A DNA stretch of 64,000 bases from Prorocentrum cordatum (taxonomy: Eukaryota > Sar > Dinophyceae > Prorocentrales > Prorocentraceae): NCBI GenBank assembly GCA_963575745.1, contig CAUYUJ010020615.1:967236-1031235 (forward strand), written 5' to 3'. This document shows positions 11,615 through 22,936 of this stretch, in pieces (position 1 is the first letter of the stretch; each line of letters begins with the position of its first letter). The notes beneath the pieces were generated by a model, which worked only from the letters and a program-made list of their open reading frames with translations, ran no database searches and had not been told where the DNA came from. Position numbers and translations under genes: made by a program.

Positions 11615-12260
11615 GACGTTGGAGAGGAGGAGGAGGAGGCGGAGGAGGAAGAGAAGGAGGCGGAGGACGAGGGGAGGCCAAGGAGGAGGAGGGGGATGAG
11701 GGCGAAGGGAGGAGAATCGAGGGAAGCACAGAAGGGGAATGCAGGCGAGGGGGGGGGAGGAGGCAGAGGGGAGGAAGAGGAGGAGGACGAGAGTGGTGAG
11801 AAGGACGGGAATGGAATGGAATGGGCCCCCTCGCAGTGCAAATCTCGAGTGAAAATTGCCTCCCCTGCAGGGCAGGAGGAGGCGGTGAGGAGGAGTGCGG
11901 GGGGGGGAGGGGTCGGCGCCTTCACCTCCTCCGCCGCCTGCTGGTTCGGCGGCACGTGCAGGAACGGGGGGCACTGGGGGCCGAGCGGGGGTGGCGCTAC
12001 CGCTCCCCCAGTGGGAGGGGAGGAGCAAACTCGTCCCAACACTGGCCCAATCCCGACCACATCGGTGCCAATCCCGCCCAGCTTTCGCACGAGAAACTAA
12101 CCAGTTGATGGGGGGCTTCTCATGTCTTCCCACCCCATGAGAGACCTATGAGAAGTGCTTCTTCTCACAGTGGGCATGGATGGGGGGGGGAGGATGGAGG
12201 GAAAGGAGGGAAAGGGAGGGAAAAGGAAGGGGGGAAGGAGGTGGAGGGGGGGGGGGGTAG
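11615..12260 (+). repeat. GGA-rich tracts
   Basis: Two purine-rich blocks, at 11,620-11,790 and 12,180-12,265, with mixed GC-rich sequence between them. Confidence 0.8.
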
Positions 12261-12339
12261 CAAGCTAGGGGGGAGGAGGGGGCACGGGAGACGAAGGCAA
12301 GCTTGGTGCGTTCGCCCATCCCTTCCCGCTGGGTGTAAT

Positions 12340-12640
12340 TCAGATATGCCTCCCCAAGATGGTCCAAGAGAGCTCCAAGAGGGGCCCCACAAGGCTTCAA
12401 GACGGCCCCAAGAACGCCCAAGAATCGCCCCGGAGCGTCCCAAGAGCGCCCCAATACGCCATTTTTGAACCTCCGACGGGGGGATTTTTTCTTTTACTAC
12501 CCGTATCTTGAACCATGGGGCCCAAGACAGCTCCAAGACCTCCCAGACCCCCCAAAAAGCCCCAATAGGGCCCCAAGACGGCCTCAAAAGTGCCCCAAGA
12601 GGGCCCCAAGAGGACCCCGAGAGGACCCCCCCAACATGGC
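12340..12640 (+). repeat. CCAAGA-rich repeat block
   Basis: Degenerate CCCCAAGACGGCC / CCAAGAGGGCCCC units, interrupted at about 12,465-12,530 by a more AT-rich insert. The same family appears at 13.3, 44.6, 46.4, 52.0, 54.2, 54.6, 55.1 and 55.4 kb. Confidence 0.75.
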
Positions 12641-12798
12641 TCACAACAACACCGCAGCTGGCGTGGGCATCGGTTCTGGATGGGCTGGTGGGGAAATGCG
12701 AAGCGTCAGGAGTTGGTGTTTGAAGGTTTGGGTGGTGACGCACAGTGAAAGCACATGCATGTTCAAGTGTTTCCTGCGCGTCGTCCGAGAGTACTCAC

Positions 12799-13117
12799 CA
12801 GCTGGCCCTCCAATTCCAGAAGAAAGCGTGCGATCACAATGACGGCGACGACGACGACGACGACAAGGGGAGGCAGTAGCAGGAGAGGGAAAACCGACTC
12901 CATCAACAAATTGGCGTGGATGGGGGATGATGGGAGACAGCAACACAGGAACGGGGCAAACAGATGCCTAAGATGGTCAAGGGAGACGCCATGCGTCGTG
13001 TCGCCAAGCTCAGCCCCAAGCATCGCGACAGTTTCCAGCCGCTGGGCCAGGAGCGAGTCCCACTCTGACCACGCGGGCAAACAGCCCGTGCCGTAGTGGC
13101 GATCCGCCACCGTGCCC
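12799..13117 (-). CDS. Internal exon-like coding segment, function unknown
   Basis: On the minus strand a 319-nt segment lies between a good 3' splice site (CTCCGTGCAG, exon from 13,117) and a consensus 5' splice site (CTG|GTGAGTACT, exon to 12,799). It is open throughout. It reads CLPAWSEWDSLLAQRLETVA and then LGAELGDTTHGVSLDHLR, followed by a hydrophobic stretch with a Val run. About 70% of codons end in G or C. The hydrophobic part (roughly the last 45 residues) could be a membrane segment or could reflect a GAC microsatellite. Family unknown. A further minus-strand frame just upstream (13,140-13,270) is also protein-like and could be the preceding exon. Confidence 0.5.
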
Positions 13118-13269
13118 CTGCACGGAGCGGGCGTGTCCTCAGCTCCCTTGGTTTTCCCTGGAGCCTAGATCCTCGATCCTGAGGCTTGAAAGGGCCCCGA
13201 TCACGTAGAAACGATGTTTCGTGGCTGTGTCGCTGTCCTCCTGCGCAGCGTCGCGTTTTGTCGCATGGA

Positions 13270-13437
13270 TTTGGCGGGCCCCACGGGGCGCCAAGACGGG
13301 CCATGGGGACCCCAAGAGGCCCCCGAGACGGTCCAAGATGGCCCCGAGACGCCCAACGATCGCTCCAAGACGGCTCAAGAGGCCCTCAGGACGCCTCGAA
13401 AAGCTTCCAACAGGCGTCCCAAGAGGGCCCAAATAAA
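13270..13437 (+). repeat. CCAAGA-rich repeat block
   Basis: Units of the CCCCAAGAGGCCCCCGAGACGGTCCAAGATGG type, decayed. Confidence 0.7.
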
Positions 13438-13454
13438 TAACAATCATTGATGTT

Positions 13455-13665
13455 CCATCGTTAACAAGCCGATCAGGCGCCAACCAGCCGAGCAGCCGAT
13501 CGGGCGCCAGCCAGCCGATCAGCCGATCAGCCGATCAGGCGCCAGCCAGCCTATCAGCCGATCAGCCGATCGGGCGCCAGCCAGCCGATCACGCGATCAG
13601 CCGATCAGGCGCCAACCAGCTGATCGGCTGATCGGCTGGTTGGTGCCTGATCTGTTGATCGGCTG
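13455..13665. repeat. GCCGATCAGGCGCCA repeat ending in an inverted copy
   Basis: About eight units of AGCCGATCAGGCGCC. From about 13,618 the orientation flips (CTGATCGGCTGATCGGCTGG), so the right end can fold back on the array as a hairpin. Confidence 0.9.
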
Positions 13666-14037
13666 GATTAAATAATGACCCCGGGGAGCCAGCGCAATGG
13701 AAATATTCCAATCGAATCAACAATACACCTCATGTTCATATTACACAAGAATTCTAAATCAAATCTGGGATTCGGCGCGAAACCACATTCCACGTTCAAG
13801 ACCCGAGTGACGAAGCCCAACAAATCCGCCGGCCCCCTTGTGGGGCCACCAGGCTGCGAGGAGCGGGATTCACAGTTTCCTGTACCAGTTGTAGCTTGTA
13901 GTTTCCAGTGTTACAGTTCTGCTTATTGCTGGTTACTGTAACTAGTTGATTGACCGCGCGAGGGGGGGGGGGCCCAAACCAGATTTTTAGCACCCCCTGG
14001 GCGCGTTGTCTGAATTGCTGGGGGGGCTCGAAATCGA

Positions 14038-14930
14038 CACCCCTCACGCAGATCCGCGGGGTCAGGGTCCAAAAACACATGGGATTTGCCACATTTCTGA
14101 AATTCGGTGCCACCCCTCACGCAGATCCGCGGGGTCAGGGTCCAAAAACACAGGGGATTTGCCACATTTCTGAAATTCGGTGCCACCCCTCACGCAGATC
14201 CGCGGGGTCAGGGTCCAAAAACACATGGGATTTGCCACATTTCTGAAATTCGGTGCCACCCCTCACGCAGATCCGCGGGGTCAGGGTCCAAAAACACAGG
14301 GATTTGCCACATTTCTGAAATTCGGTGCCACCCCTCACGCAGATCCGCGGGGTCAGGGTCCAAAAACACATGGGATTTGCCACATTTCTGAAATTCGGTG
14401 CCACCCCTCACGCAGATCCGCGGGGTCAGGGTCCAAAAACACAAGGGATTTGCCACATTTCTGAAATTCGGTGCCACCCCTCACGCAGATCCGCGGGGTC
14501 AGGGTCCAAAAACACATGGGATTTGCCACATTTCTGAAATTCGGTGCCACCCCTCACGCAGATCCGCGGGGTCAGGGTCCAAAAACACATGGGATTTGCC
14601 ACATTTCTGAAATTCGGTGCCACCCCTCACGCAGATCCGCGGGGTCAGGGTCCAAAAACACATGGGATTTGCCACATTTCTGAAATTCGGTGCCACCCCT
14701 CACGCAGATCCGCGGGGTCAGGGTCCAAAAACACATGGGATTTGCCACATTTCTGAAATTCGGTGCCACCCCTCACGCAGATCCGCGGGGTCAGGGTCCA
14801 AAAACACATGGGATTTGCCACATTTCTGAAATTCGGTGCCACCCCTCACGCAGATCCGCGGGGTCAGGGTCCAAAAACACAAGGGATTTGCCACATTTCT
14901 GAAATTCGGTGCCACCCTTCACGCACATCC
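14038..14930 (+). repeat. 73-bp minisatellite, about 12 nearly identical copies
   Basis: A 73-bp unit starting CACCCCTCACGCAGATCC and containing GGGTCCAAAAACACATGG and TTTCTGAAATTCGGTG is repeated about 12 times. Copies differ mainly at one or two bases after AAACACA; one unit is 72 bp. Short open frames exist on both strands only because the unit has few stops. The homogeneity shows recent expansion. Confidence 0.98.
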
Positions 14931-15060
14931 ATCGCAAGGCGTGGTAACCCAAACTGCGAGAACTCCCTCGGCCCTTTAATCGCAAGGTGTGGTAACCAAG
15001 CCCGTAAACCATACACGTCTTACCAATCGCCAGGTGTGGTAACCCCTCTTGTGATCAGTT
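14930..15060 (+). repeat. Triplicated AGGYGTGGTAACC motif
   Basis: Three copies of ATCGCAAGGYGTGGTAACC (third copy ATCGCCAGG...) at about 14,930, 14,980 and 15,027, roughly 50 bp apart, abutting the 73-bp array. Confidence 0.8.
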
Positions 15061-15256
15061 GGTTTTGCTGATTGCGAATCGGCTTCGCATGAAGTTTCGA
15101 TACTGCTTCACGACAGCGCCAAGACCTCATGACTTAGCTGCTCCATGGCCCATTCTCCGAGAGAAGGGGCCGACGGCAGGGGGCGAACCCCTTACGGATC
15201 AAAAACGAGAGAACAAACAACAACAACTCCCAACATGATTTGAGATAGATCAGCTT

Positions 15257-15480
15257 GTGCGCGGGGCCCTCTCGTATAGTATCGCCTCAGGAGACAAATT
15301 CGTCGTTGGATCGGCTTCTTATATTGTCGCTTGCTCTGCTATCTTCCGGCTCGTTGCGATCGTCGCTCGATTCGTAATTGACTACCTGGGCAAAGACCTT
15401 TTCGTTGCCAATGTCTTTCTTTCACGTCGACGGGGGAACGCGGGACGAAGCGACAGATGTGGGTGCAAACCCTCAAGAAG
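15257..15480 (+). CDS. Weak candidate coding segment with hydrophobic stretch
   Basis: A forward frame reads ASYIVACSAIFRLVAIVARF and then VIDYLGKDLFVANVFL. It is protein-like and could be a membrane segment, but third-position G/C is only about half and there is no motif. A possible 3' splice site (GATAGATCAG) precedes it. It runs into a GAC repeat. It could be chance. Confidence 0.22.
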
Positions 15481-15589
15481 ATGTTTTGTATCCCCCCCTC
15501 CCGAAACGTCCGTGACTAGGGGGGAAAGGTGCCGGGCCACCATGGGGGTCACGGTCACGTGGGCGAGCCCCGCACGGGGGGGTCCTGGG

Positions 15590-16830
15590 CGCCGGACGAC
15601 GACGACTACGACGAGGACGAGGACAAGGACGAAAAACGAGGACGACAACAACGACAACTAGAACGACAACGACGACGACGACGACAACGACGACGGCCGC
15701 AACTGAAGGTCTCCAGAAATCTCCAGAGGCCTCCGGATGTCTCTGGAGGCCTCTGCAGGCGTCTGTAGGCCCTTCGAGGCCCTCGGAGACGATGACGACG
15801 AGGAGGAAGAGGACGAAGACGGGGAACACAACGAGAACGACGACGACGACGCCGACGCCGACAACGAGGGCGAGAGTAAGGACGACGAAAAAGACGAGGG
15901 CGAGGACGACGAGGAGGACTTCGACGACGACGACGACGATCACGACGACGACGACGACGAGGACGGCCGCCTCTGAAGATCTCCAGAGGTCTCTACAGGA
16001 TTCGGGAGGTCTCTGGAGGCTTCTGGAGGCCTGGAGACCCTTTGAAGCCAGCGGAGACGACGAGGAAGACGACGACGACGACAACGACGACGAGGACGAC
16101 GATGAGGGCGACGACGACGAGGACAACGACGACGATGACGACGACGGATGCCGCTGCAGGTCTTCGAACTCTCTGGAGGCCTCTGGAGGCGTCTGCTGGT
16201 CTGTCGAAGCCCTCGGAAACGACGAGGACGATGAAAGACGAGGACGAGGAGGGGGACAACGACGAGAACGACGCTGACAACGACGACGCAGGCGACGACG
16301 ATACTGACGAAGACGAGGGCTAGGACGACCACGACAAGGACGAGGACAACGACGAGGGCGGCGATGACGACGACGAGGACGACGACGGGCGCCAGTGAAG
16401 ATCTCCAGATTTCTCCACAGGCTTTGGGAGGTCTCTGGACGCCTCTGGAAGCGCCTGGGGGCCCTTCGAAGACCTCGGAAACGACGACGACGATGACGAC
16501 GACGACGACTACGACTACGACGCCGACGACGATGACGACGACGCGGCTACGGCGACGAAGACGACGACGACGAGAAACTCGACAACGATGACGACGATGC
16601 GGTCACCACACCACGACGATGCCGTTGGAGACGACGACGATGATGACGGCGCCGACGCCGACAGGACGACGACAGTGACGACAAGACAAGGCAAGATCCC
16701 ATAGAGTCCTGAAATCTGCACCACATGTGAAACCAGAACTCTGGGTAGGCTACCACGCAGCCAACTGCAGTAACATAAGCGGCCACGATCTGCGACGACG
16801 ACGACGACGACGACTGCCGCCCTTGGAGGC
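15590..16830 (+). repeat. Compound GAC array with a higher-order unit
   Basis: (GAC)n and (GAG)n tracts alternate with a roughly 90-bp block that starts GAAGATCTCCAGA and contains TCTGGAGGC repeats. The block recurs at about 15,708, 15,972, 16,157 and 16,396, with a partial copy near 16,810. Intervals are about 264, 185 and 239 bp. Confidence 0.9.
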
Positions 16831-16985
16831 GTCTGTAGGCCATCCGATGCCTGTCAACACCACACCATGCCTGTGAGCACGGTGCCATAGCTGTTGGGGT
16901 GTCCCCCCCCCCCCCCCTGTACGCTCGCTACCGTGACGTGAGGGGGCGACCCCCCCCGTCACGGACGTTACAGGTTCAACGAATG

Positions 16986-17136
16986 ATTGATGGGCCTGTT
17001 TTCCACCACCACCACCATAAGTTGGAGGGGGGAAGACGAAGAGGAGGAGGACGAAGAGGAGGAGAAGGAGGATGAGGACGAGGACTCCCTCCCCCTCCAA
17101 CTTATGGTAGTGGTGGTGGGAAACAAGCCCATCAAT
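16986..17136. mobile_element. Nearly perfect foldback with 46-bp arms around a GAG loop
   Basis: Left arm 16,986-17,031, right arm 17,091-17,136: ATTGATGGGCCTGTTTTCCA on the left and the matching reverse complement ending GGGCTTGTTTCCCA on the right, with only three or so mismatches over 46 bp. The 60-bp loop is GAG/GAC-rich. The arms also contain ACCATAAGTTGGAGGGGG. Single copy in the window. Confidence 0.85.
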
Positions 17137-17494
17137 ACTAAAACATTACAGGAATTGGGCACCCAGAGCCCAAAAGGGCCCCCCCCGGTCCCAATCGAGC
17201 CTCGCGGCGCATTCCCAAGCCTTACGGGCACGTGAACTTGAAGTTCCCAAGCCATCCCAAGCCACCACAATCACTCCCTAACCCTTGATGACGTCGGGCG
17301 CCTCAAGGTAGCTTCGGGCATCTCTGGGTCGCCCCAACGCGCTCTGCAACGTTCTCTAGCAATTTGCGAAAAAAGTGCGGCTCGTACTTGATTGGAATCA
17401 CAAAGGCACCAACACATTCAAACCAATATTGAAAACACCATGAATCCAAGCGAACTCTGGAATGCAGAGCAAATCCAAGCAACCAGAAACAAAC

Positions 17495-17536
17495 ATTATC
17501 CTGGCGAAGGACCCGACTATGTGCAATTGTGAGTAA
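17495..17536 (+). repeat. Head motif of satellite-carrying element, copy 1
   Basis: ATTATCCTGGCGAAGGACCC followed by TGTGCAATTGTGAGTAA. The same motif precedes the arrays at 19.3 and 25.2 kb, and in inverted form ends the array at 50.7 kb. Confidence 0.85.
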
Positions 17537-17559
17537 GCAGTTGTGGGTACCGTCCTCGG

Positions 17560-17965
17560 TGAACCTCTCTCTAGGGCCACAACGCGTGTCACGGGTGTGC
17601 CAAAATTGGCACGGGTACGCCATGCGGACGCTGCCACCGAAACGTGTGAGGGGTGCGCCGAACTGAAGTATAACTGCATGCGAACGCTGCCACTAGGGCC
17701 TTTGGCGGAGCTCCAGCTGGGGCCATGAGACGTGTGAGAAGTGCGCCGAAATTGAGAGTGTAACTGCATGCGGGCGCTGCCATTGGGGCCTTCGGTGGAG
17801 CACCCCATGGGGCTACGAAACGTGTGAGGGGTGCGCCGGTTTGGGGGTGGAACTGCATGCGGATCCTGCCACTGGGGTCTTCGGTGGAGCACCTTATGGG
17901 GCGACCGAATATATACGAGGGGTGCGGCGAAATAGAGGTGGAACTGCATGCGGACCCTGCCACTC
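17560..17965 (+). repeat. 88-89-bp satellite array 1, plus-oriented half
   Basis: Units containing GTGCGCCGAAAT, GTGGAACTGCATGCG, CTGCCACTGGGGCCTTCGG and TGGAGCTCCCTATGGGGCCA. It ends abruptly at about 17,965 where orientation flips. Confidence 0.95.
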
Positions 17966-18835
17966 GCATGCAGTTCCCCCCCCCTCCAGTTCGGCGCACC
18001 CCTCACACGCTTCGTGGCCTCATAGGGTGATCCGCCGAGTGCCCCAATGGCAAGGTCCGCATGCAGTTCCACCTCCAAACCGGCGCACCCTTCACACGAT
18101 TCGTGGCCCCCTAGGGAGCTCCACCGAAGACCCCAGTGGCAGGGTCCGCATGCAGTTCCACCTCCATTTCGGCGCACCCCTCACACGATTCGTGGCCCCC
18201 TAGGGAGCTCCCCCGAAGGCCCCAGTGGCAAGGTCCGCATGCAGTTCGACCTCCATTTCGGCAAACCCCTCACACGTTTCGTGGCCCTTAGGGTGCTCCA
18301 CCGAAGGCCCCAGTGGCAAGGTCCGCATGCAGTTCCACCTCCATTTCAGCAAACCCCTCACACGTTTCGTGGCCCAAACGGATGCTCCGCCGAATGCCCC
18401 AGTGGTAGGTCCGTGTGCAATTCCACGTCAATTTCGGCGCATCCCTCATACGTTTCGTGGCCTCATAGGGCGCTCCGCCGAAGGCCCCAGAGGCAGGGTC
18501 CGCATGCAATTCCATCGTCATTTTCGCGCACACCTCACACGCTTCGTGGCCCCCTAGGGGGTTCCACCGAAGGCCCCAGTGGCAGGGTCCGCATGCAATG
18601 TCCACCTTCATTTTCGCACACTCCTCGCACGTTCCGCGGCCACACAGGTTGCTCCGCCGACGGCCCCAGAGGCCGGGTCCGCATGCAGCTCCCCCACCTC
18701 CATTTCGGGCCTCATAGGGTGCTCCGCCGAAGGCCGCAGTGGATGAGTCCGCATGCAGTTCCACCTCCATTTCGGCGCACCCCTCACACGTTCTCTGGCC
18801 CCATAGGGTGCTCCGCCGAAGGCCCCAGTGGCAAC
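17966..18835 (-). repeat. 88-89-bp satellite array 1, inverted half
   Basis: The same satellite in opposite orientation starts immediately at CGCATGCAGTTCC (about 17,966), so the junction is a clean head-to-head inversion with no spacer. About ten units. Confidence 0.95.
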
Positions 18836-18854
18836 ACTAAGGCGACATGGAAGG

Positions 18855-19145
18855 GGGTCGCAGTTGCCCTCTCGCACCCTGCCAGCGCAAAATGAATGGG
18901 GGAAACTGGTTGGGGCAGAGGATGTTCTTTCTTTAGTTCGTTATTTATGTCTGTCTCTCTCTCTCTCTCTTTTCTCTCTCTCTCTCTCTCGCTCTCCCTC
19001 TCTCTACATACATATGTATATATATATATATGTATCACCTCCCACACAGAAACACACGCAACACAGAGTTGGCAATGGGAGGGGGCGAGCGGTTGCCCTC
19101 GCACCCTCCACACTCACGCGCAAAGAAGGGAATGGAACGGGGGAA
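18855..19145 (+). repeat. TC/AT microsatellite flanked by a direct repeat
   Basis: A TC-rich run and (TA)n at 18,950-19,035 lie between two copies of GTTGCCCTCGCACCCT followed by CGCAAA and AATGG...GGGGGAA (18,862-18,905 and 19,094-19,145). Confidence 0.8.
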
Positions 19146-19301
19146 TGCTTGCACTGTCGCTCTCAGTTATTGTCTCTTCTGATTTGTTCCTCTCTCTCTC
19201 TCTCCCTCTCTTCCCTCGGATGCATCGTGAGCGATGGACAAGCCAGATATCGACATAGATGGATGAGCAAACTAGTGTGTGAGAGAGAGTATACGACAAC
19301 G

Positions 19302-19344
19302 ATTATCCAGGCGAAGGACCCAACCATATGCAGTTGTGAGTAAC
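19302..19344 (+). repeat. Head motif of satellite-carrying element, copy 2
   Basis: ATTATCCAGGCGAAGGACCC then AACCATATGCAGTTGTGAGTAACG, directly before array 2. Confidence 0.9.
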
Positions 19345-21295
19345 GCAATGGTATATACTGCCCTCCGTGGAACCCCCTATGGGGCCACGAGCCTTGTGAT
19401 GGGTGAGCCGAAATGGGGGGTGGAACTGCATGCGAACTTTGCCACTGGGGCCCTCGGTGGAACTCCCCATGGGGCCACGAACCGTGTGAAAGGTGCGCCG
19501 AAACGGGGGTGGAACTGCATGCGAACTTTGCCACTTGGCCCCTCGGTGGAACTCCCTATGGGGCCACGGCCGTGTGAGGGGTGCGCCGAAATGGGGGTGG
19601 AACTGCATGCGAACATTGCCACTGGGACCTTCGGTGGAACTCCCTATGGGGCCACGAACCGCGTGGGGGCGCCGAAATGGGGGTGGAACTGCATGCGTAC
19701 TCTGCCACTGAGGCCTTCGGTGGAACTCTTTATGGGGCCACGAACCGTGTTAAAGGTGCGCCGAAACGGGGGTGGAACTGCATGCGGACTTTGCCGTTGG
19801 GGCCTTCGGTGGGGCTCACTATGGGGCCACGAACCGTGTGAGGGGCGCGCCGACATGGGGTTGGACCTGCATGCGAACTTTGCCATTGGGGCCGTCGGTG
19901 GAGCTCCATATGGGGCCACGAACTGTGTGAAGGGCGCGCCAGAATGGGAATGGAACTGCATGCGAACGTTGCCAATGAAACCTGCAATTAAACTACTTAT
20001 GGGGCCACGAACCGCGTGAGGGGTGCGCCGAACTGGGGGCGGAACTGCGTGCGAAATTTGCCACTGGGGCATTCGGTGCCATGAACCGTGTGCCAACATT
20101 CGGTGGGACTGCATTCGAACGTTACCAATGAGGCTTGCAATCGAACTCCATATGGGACCACGAACCGTGTGATGGGTGCGCCGAAATGGGGTGGAACTGC
20201 ATGCGAACTTTGCCGCTGGGGCCTTCGGTGGAGCTCCCCATGGGGCCACGAACCGTGTTAAAGGTGCGCCGAAACGGGGGTGGAACTGCATGCGAACTTT
20301 GCCGCTGGGGCCCTCGGTGGAGCTCCCTATGGGGCCACGAACCGTGTGACGGGTGCATCGAAATGTGGGTGGAACTGTATGCGAACTTTGCCGCTGGGGC
20401 CTTCGGTGGAGCGCCCTATGAGGCCACGAACCGTGTGGAGTGTGCGCCGAAATGGGGGTGGAACTGAATGCGAACCTTGCCGCTGGGGCCTTCGGTGGAG
20501 GGGGTGGAACTGCATGCGAACTTTGCCGCTGGGGCCTTCGGTGGAACTCCCTATGGGGCCACGAACCGTGTGGGGTGCGCCGAAATGGGGGTGGCATGGC
20601 ATGCGAACGTTGCGCTGGGGCCGTCGGTGGAGCTCCCCATGGGGCCGCGAACCGTGTGAAAGGTGCGCCGAAATGGGGGTTGGAACTGCATGCGAACTTT
20701 GCCGCTGGGGCCCTCGGTGGAACTCCCCATGGGGCCACGAACCGTGTGAGAGGTGCGCCGAAATGGGGGTGGAACTGCATGCGAACTTTGCCACTGGGGC
20801 CTTCGGTGGAGCTCCCCATGGGGCCACAGACCGTGTGGACGGTGCACCGAAACGGGGGTGGAACTGCATGCGAACTTTGCCGCTGGGGCCTTCGGTGGAG
20901 CTCCCCATGGGGACACGGACCGTGTGGAAGGTGCGCCAAAATGGGGGTGGAACTGCATGCGAACTTTGCCACTGGGGCCTTCGGTGGATCTCCCCATGGG
21001 GTCACGAACCGTGTTAAAGGTGCGCCGATATGGGGGTGGAACTGCATGCGAACTTTGCCGCTGGGGCCCTCGGTGGAGCTCCCTATGGGGCCACGAATCG
21101 TGTTAAAGGTGCGCCGAAATGGGGGTGGAACTGCATGCAAACTTTGCCGCTGAAGCATTCGGTGGAACTCCCTATGGGGCCACGAACCGTGTGGAGGACG
21201 CCGAAACGGGGGTGGAACTGCATGCGAACTTTGCCACTGGGGCATTGGGTGGAACTCCCTATTGGGGCACGAACCGTGTGAAGGGTGTGCCGAAA
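19345..21295 (+). repeat. 88-89-bp satellite array 2
   Basis: About 22 units of the same satellite, all plus-oriented, with unit-to-unit spacing of 88 or 89 bp and one shortened unit near 20,500. Long open frames across it are products of the repeat. Confidence 0.98.
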
Positions 21296-21360
21296 CAGAG
21301 ACATGCAAGGGGCAGAGGCAAGAAGGGGGAGGGGAGGCAGCGAGAGGAGAAGGAAGGAGG

Positions 21361-21413
21361 ACGCGGGCGCTCTCTTCAAAACGAGGACCCAACACCACGG
21401 GATGGTTGGGAAC
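21361..21413 (+). repeat. Tail motif of satellite-carrying element, copy 1
   Basis: CGCGGGCGCTCTCTTCAAAA then CGAGGACCCAACACCACGGG and ATGGTTGGG. A closely related sequence ends array 3 at 26,732-26,789. CCCAAC...GTTGGG can form a small terminal hairpin. Confidence 0.8.
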
Positions 21414-21559
21414 AAGAGAGAGAGGGAGAGAGGGAGAAAGAGAGACAGAGACACCGAGTCGGCCTTCTCTGGGCCCTCTGAAGAACCACTTGGGGCGTCC
21501 TGGGAGCCTCGTCAGCCGCAGGCGCATACAAGCCGCGCGCATCCCCAATCCACTCGCGC

Positions 21560-22250
21560 ATCCAAACAACACCTCCAACATGTATTACCACGCGGGGAAA
21601 TAATTACTTAGTGGTAGTACAACAAACAGTACGCAAACCGTCAACGCATAGACAATATGAAGCAATTGCACGGTTCGGTTGCATCATGCACAGTCAAAGT
21701 GCCTGCGATTTGTTCGTGATGTTCCGATGTGAATTGTCTATATTTGTCTGAGATGTGCTGCTATATTCATTGGCATTTTCAAAGTTGAATTATTGCTAGA
21801 ATTTCGGTATGTGTCTCGCATGTCGAAGAGAACCGCTGTTCGGGCTGTACGGGTGCAAGGGCTAAATGCCTCGTCACTGACGCCAAATCTTATCGTTTGA
21901 ACTTGTATGGTAGCGAGAGGGGTAGTGCCGACTGGGGCACCGATGGCCTGCGCTACGGGCTCGCCTGAAAGGACCGCATAACCCAGATCGAGCAGGGGGC
22001 CCTGTCGCTGTTCCTCCTGCTCCTCCCAGGGCTGAACCTAAGCGGTGTTGTTCGTGCTCGTGTTGTGTTCGGTTGCCCTCGCTTTGTTTGCAGCCCACCC
22101 CTGCCGCAAAACGAAGTCGAAACGAAACGGCCCACGAAATCGTCAACACACCGTTTAGGTCCAGCCCTGGCTCCTCCTTGCCTTCTCCTCCCCCGTCGTC
22201 TGGGGGCAGAGCCTTCCACTTGTCCAAGAAGAGGAGATCCTCCTGGAGCG
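21560..22250. other. Unassigned, locally AT-richer
   Basis: No repeats and no protein-like frame that I trust. A minus-strand frame at 21,874-22,227 is open but has no motif. Confidence 0.4.
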
Positions 22251-22254
22251 CACT

Positions 22255-22640
22255 CTCGCGATCTCTTTCTCGCTCTCTCTCTCTCTCACTCCCTGTCTTT
22301 ACTCATCTTCCCCTCTCTCTCTCTGCCTCTCTTTTGTTGTATCCCTCTCTCTCTATTTCTCTCTTTATGCACATTTACTGACATGATTTCTCATCTCTCA
22401 CCTCCAACCTCTCACATGCCATCTCTCATATCAGACCTACCGCTTCCATGGTTTTTAATACATCTGCATAAATGTATGACGTGAATTATGTGGGTTGTGC
22501 TTAGCTGTATCTCTCTCGCTCTTTCTCTCTTACGGTTTCCTCTCTCCCTCTCTTGCCTCTCGTATGTGCCCTTTTGTTTGTTCTCCCTCTCTCTCTATGT
22601 GTGTGTGAGTCCGTCTCTCTCTCTCTCTCTTTCTCGCTGT
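22255..22640 (+). repeat. TC-rich tracts
   Basis: (TC)n-rich sequence at 22,255-22,375 and 22,505-22,640. Confidence 0.85.
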
Positions 22641-22813
22641 CACTTCGTGTGTTGGGAGGGGACAGGCAGGCAAGCGTGACGTAATCAGCCCTCCCTTAGC
22701 CTCCGCAGCCACCCTGGGATGCAGCGGGGAGGTCGGGGAGGGAGGGTGCTGAAGGGGACGGCCCACCGATCTCGAAGCCAACCCTCACCAAATCATGTCT
22801 TGGGGGACAGAAC

Positions 22814-22936
22814 GGTACCGATGCCACTACTCCCCGGACCTCTCCCCGAATACATCCTGACAAGGACTGCGAAGAGAATCCAGCCGTGCCGAGTGGCGAC
22901 GAGAGCTCCCCAAGACGAGCAGCGGTATCGGTATCT
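22814..22936 (+). mobile_element. Foldback element family C, copy 1
   Basis: Left end GGTACCGATGCCACTACTCC; right end AGCGGTATCGGTAT is its approximate reverse complement. The interior has GCGAATCCAGCCGTG-like and GTGGCGACGA motifs shared by all copies. Confidence 0.75.

Noticed and set aside
14038-14930. Could the evenly spaced 73-bp units be a CRISPR array?
   Set aside because: There are no variable spacers between identical repeats; the whole unit is repeated. It is a minisatellite, and the genome is eukaryotic.
15120-15240. AAGGGGCCGACGGCAGGGGGCGAACCCC looked like structured RNA
   Set aside because: No complete tRNA or rRNA secondary structure could be drawn by eye; left unassigned.
19644-21581. 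Very long minus-strand open frame (over 600 codons)
   Set aside because: It is produced by the 88-89-bp satellite; the repeated peptide follows the DNA unit and there is no independent coding sign.
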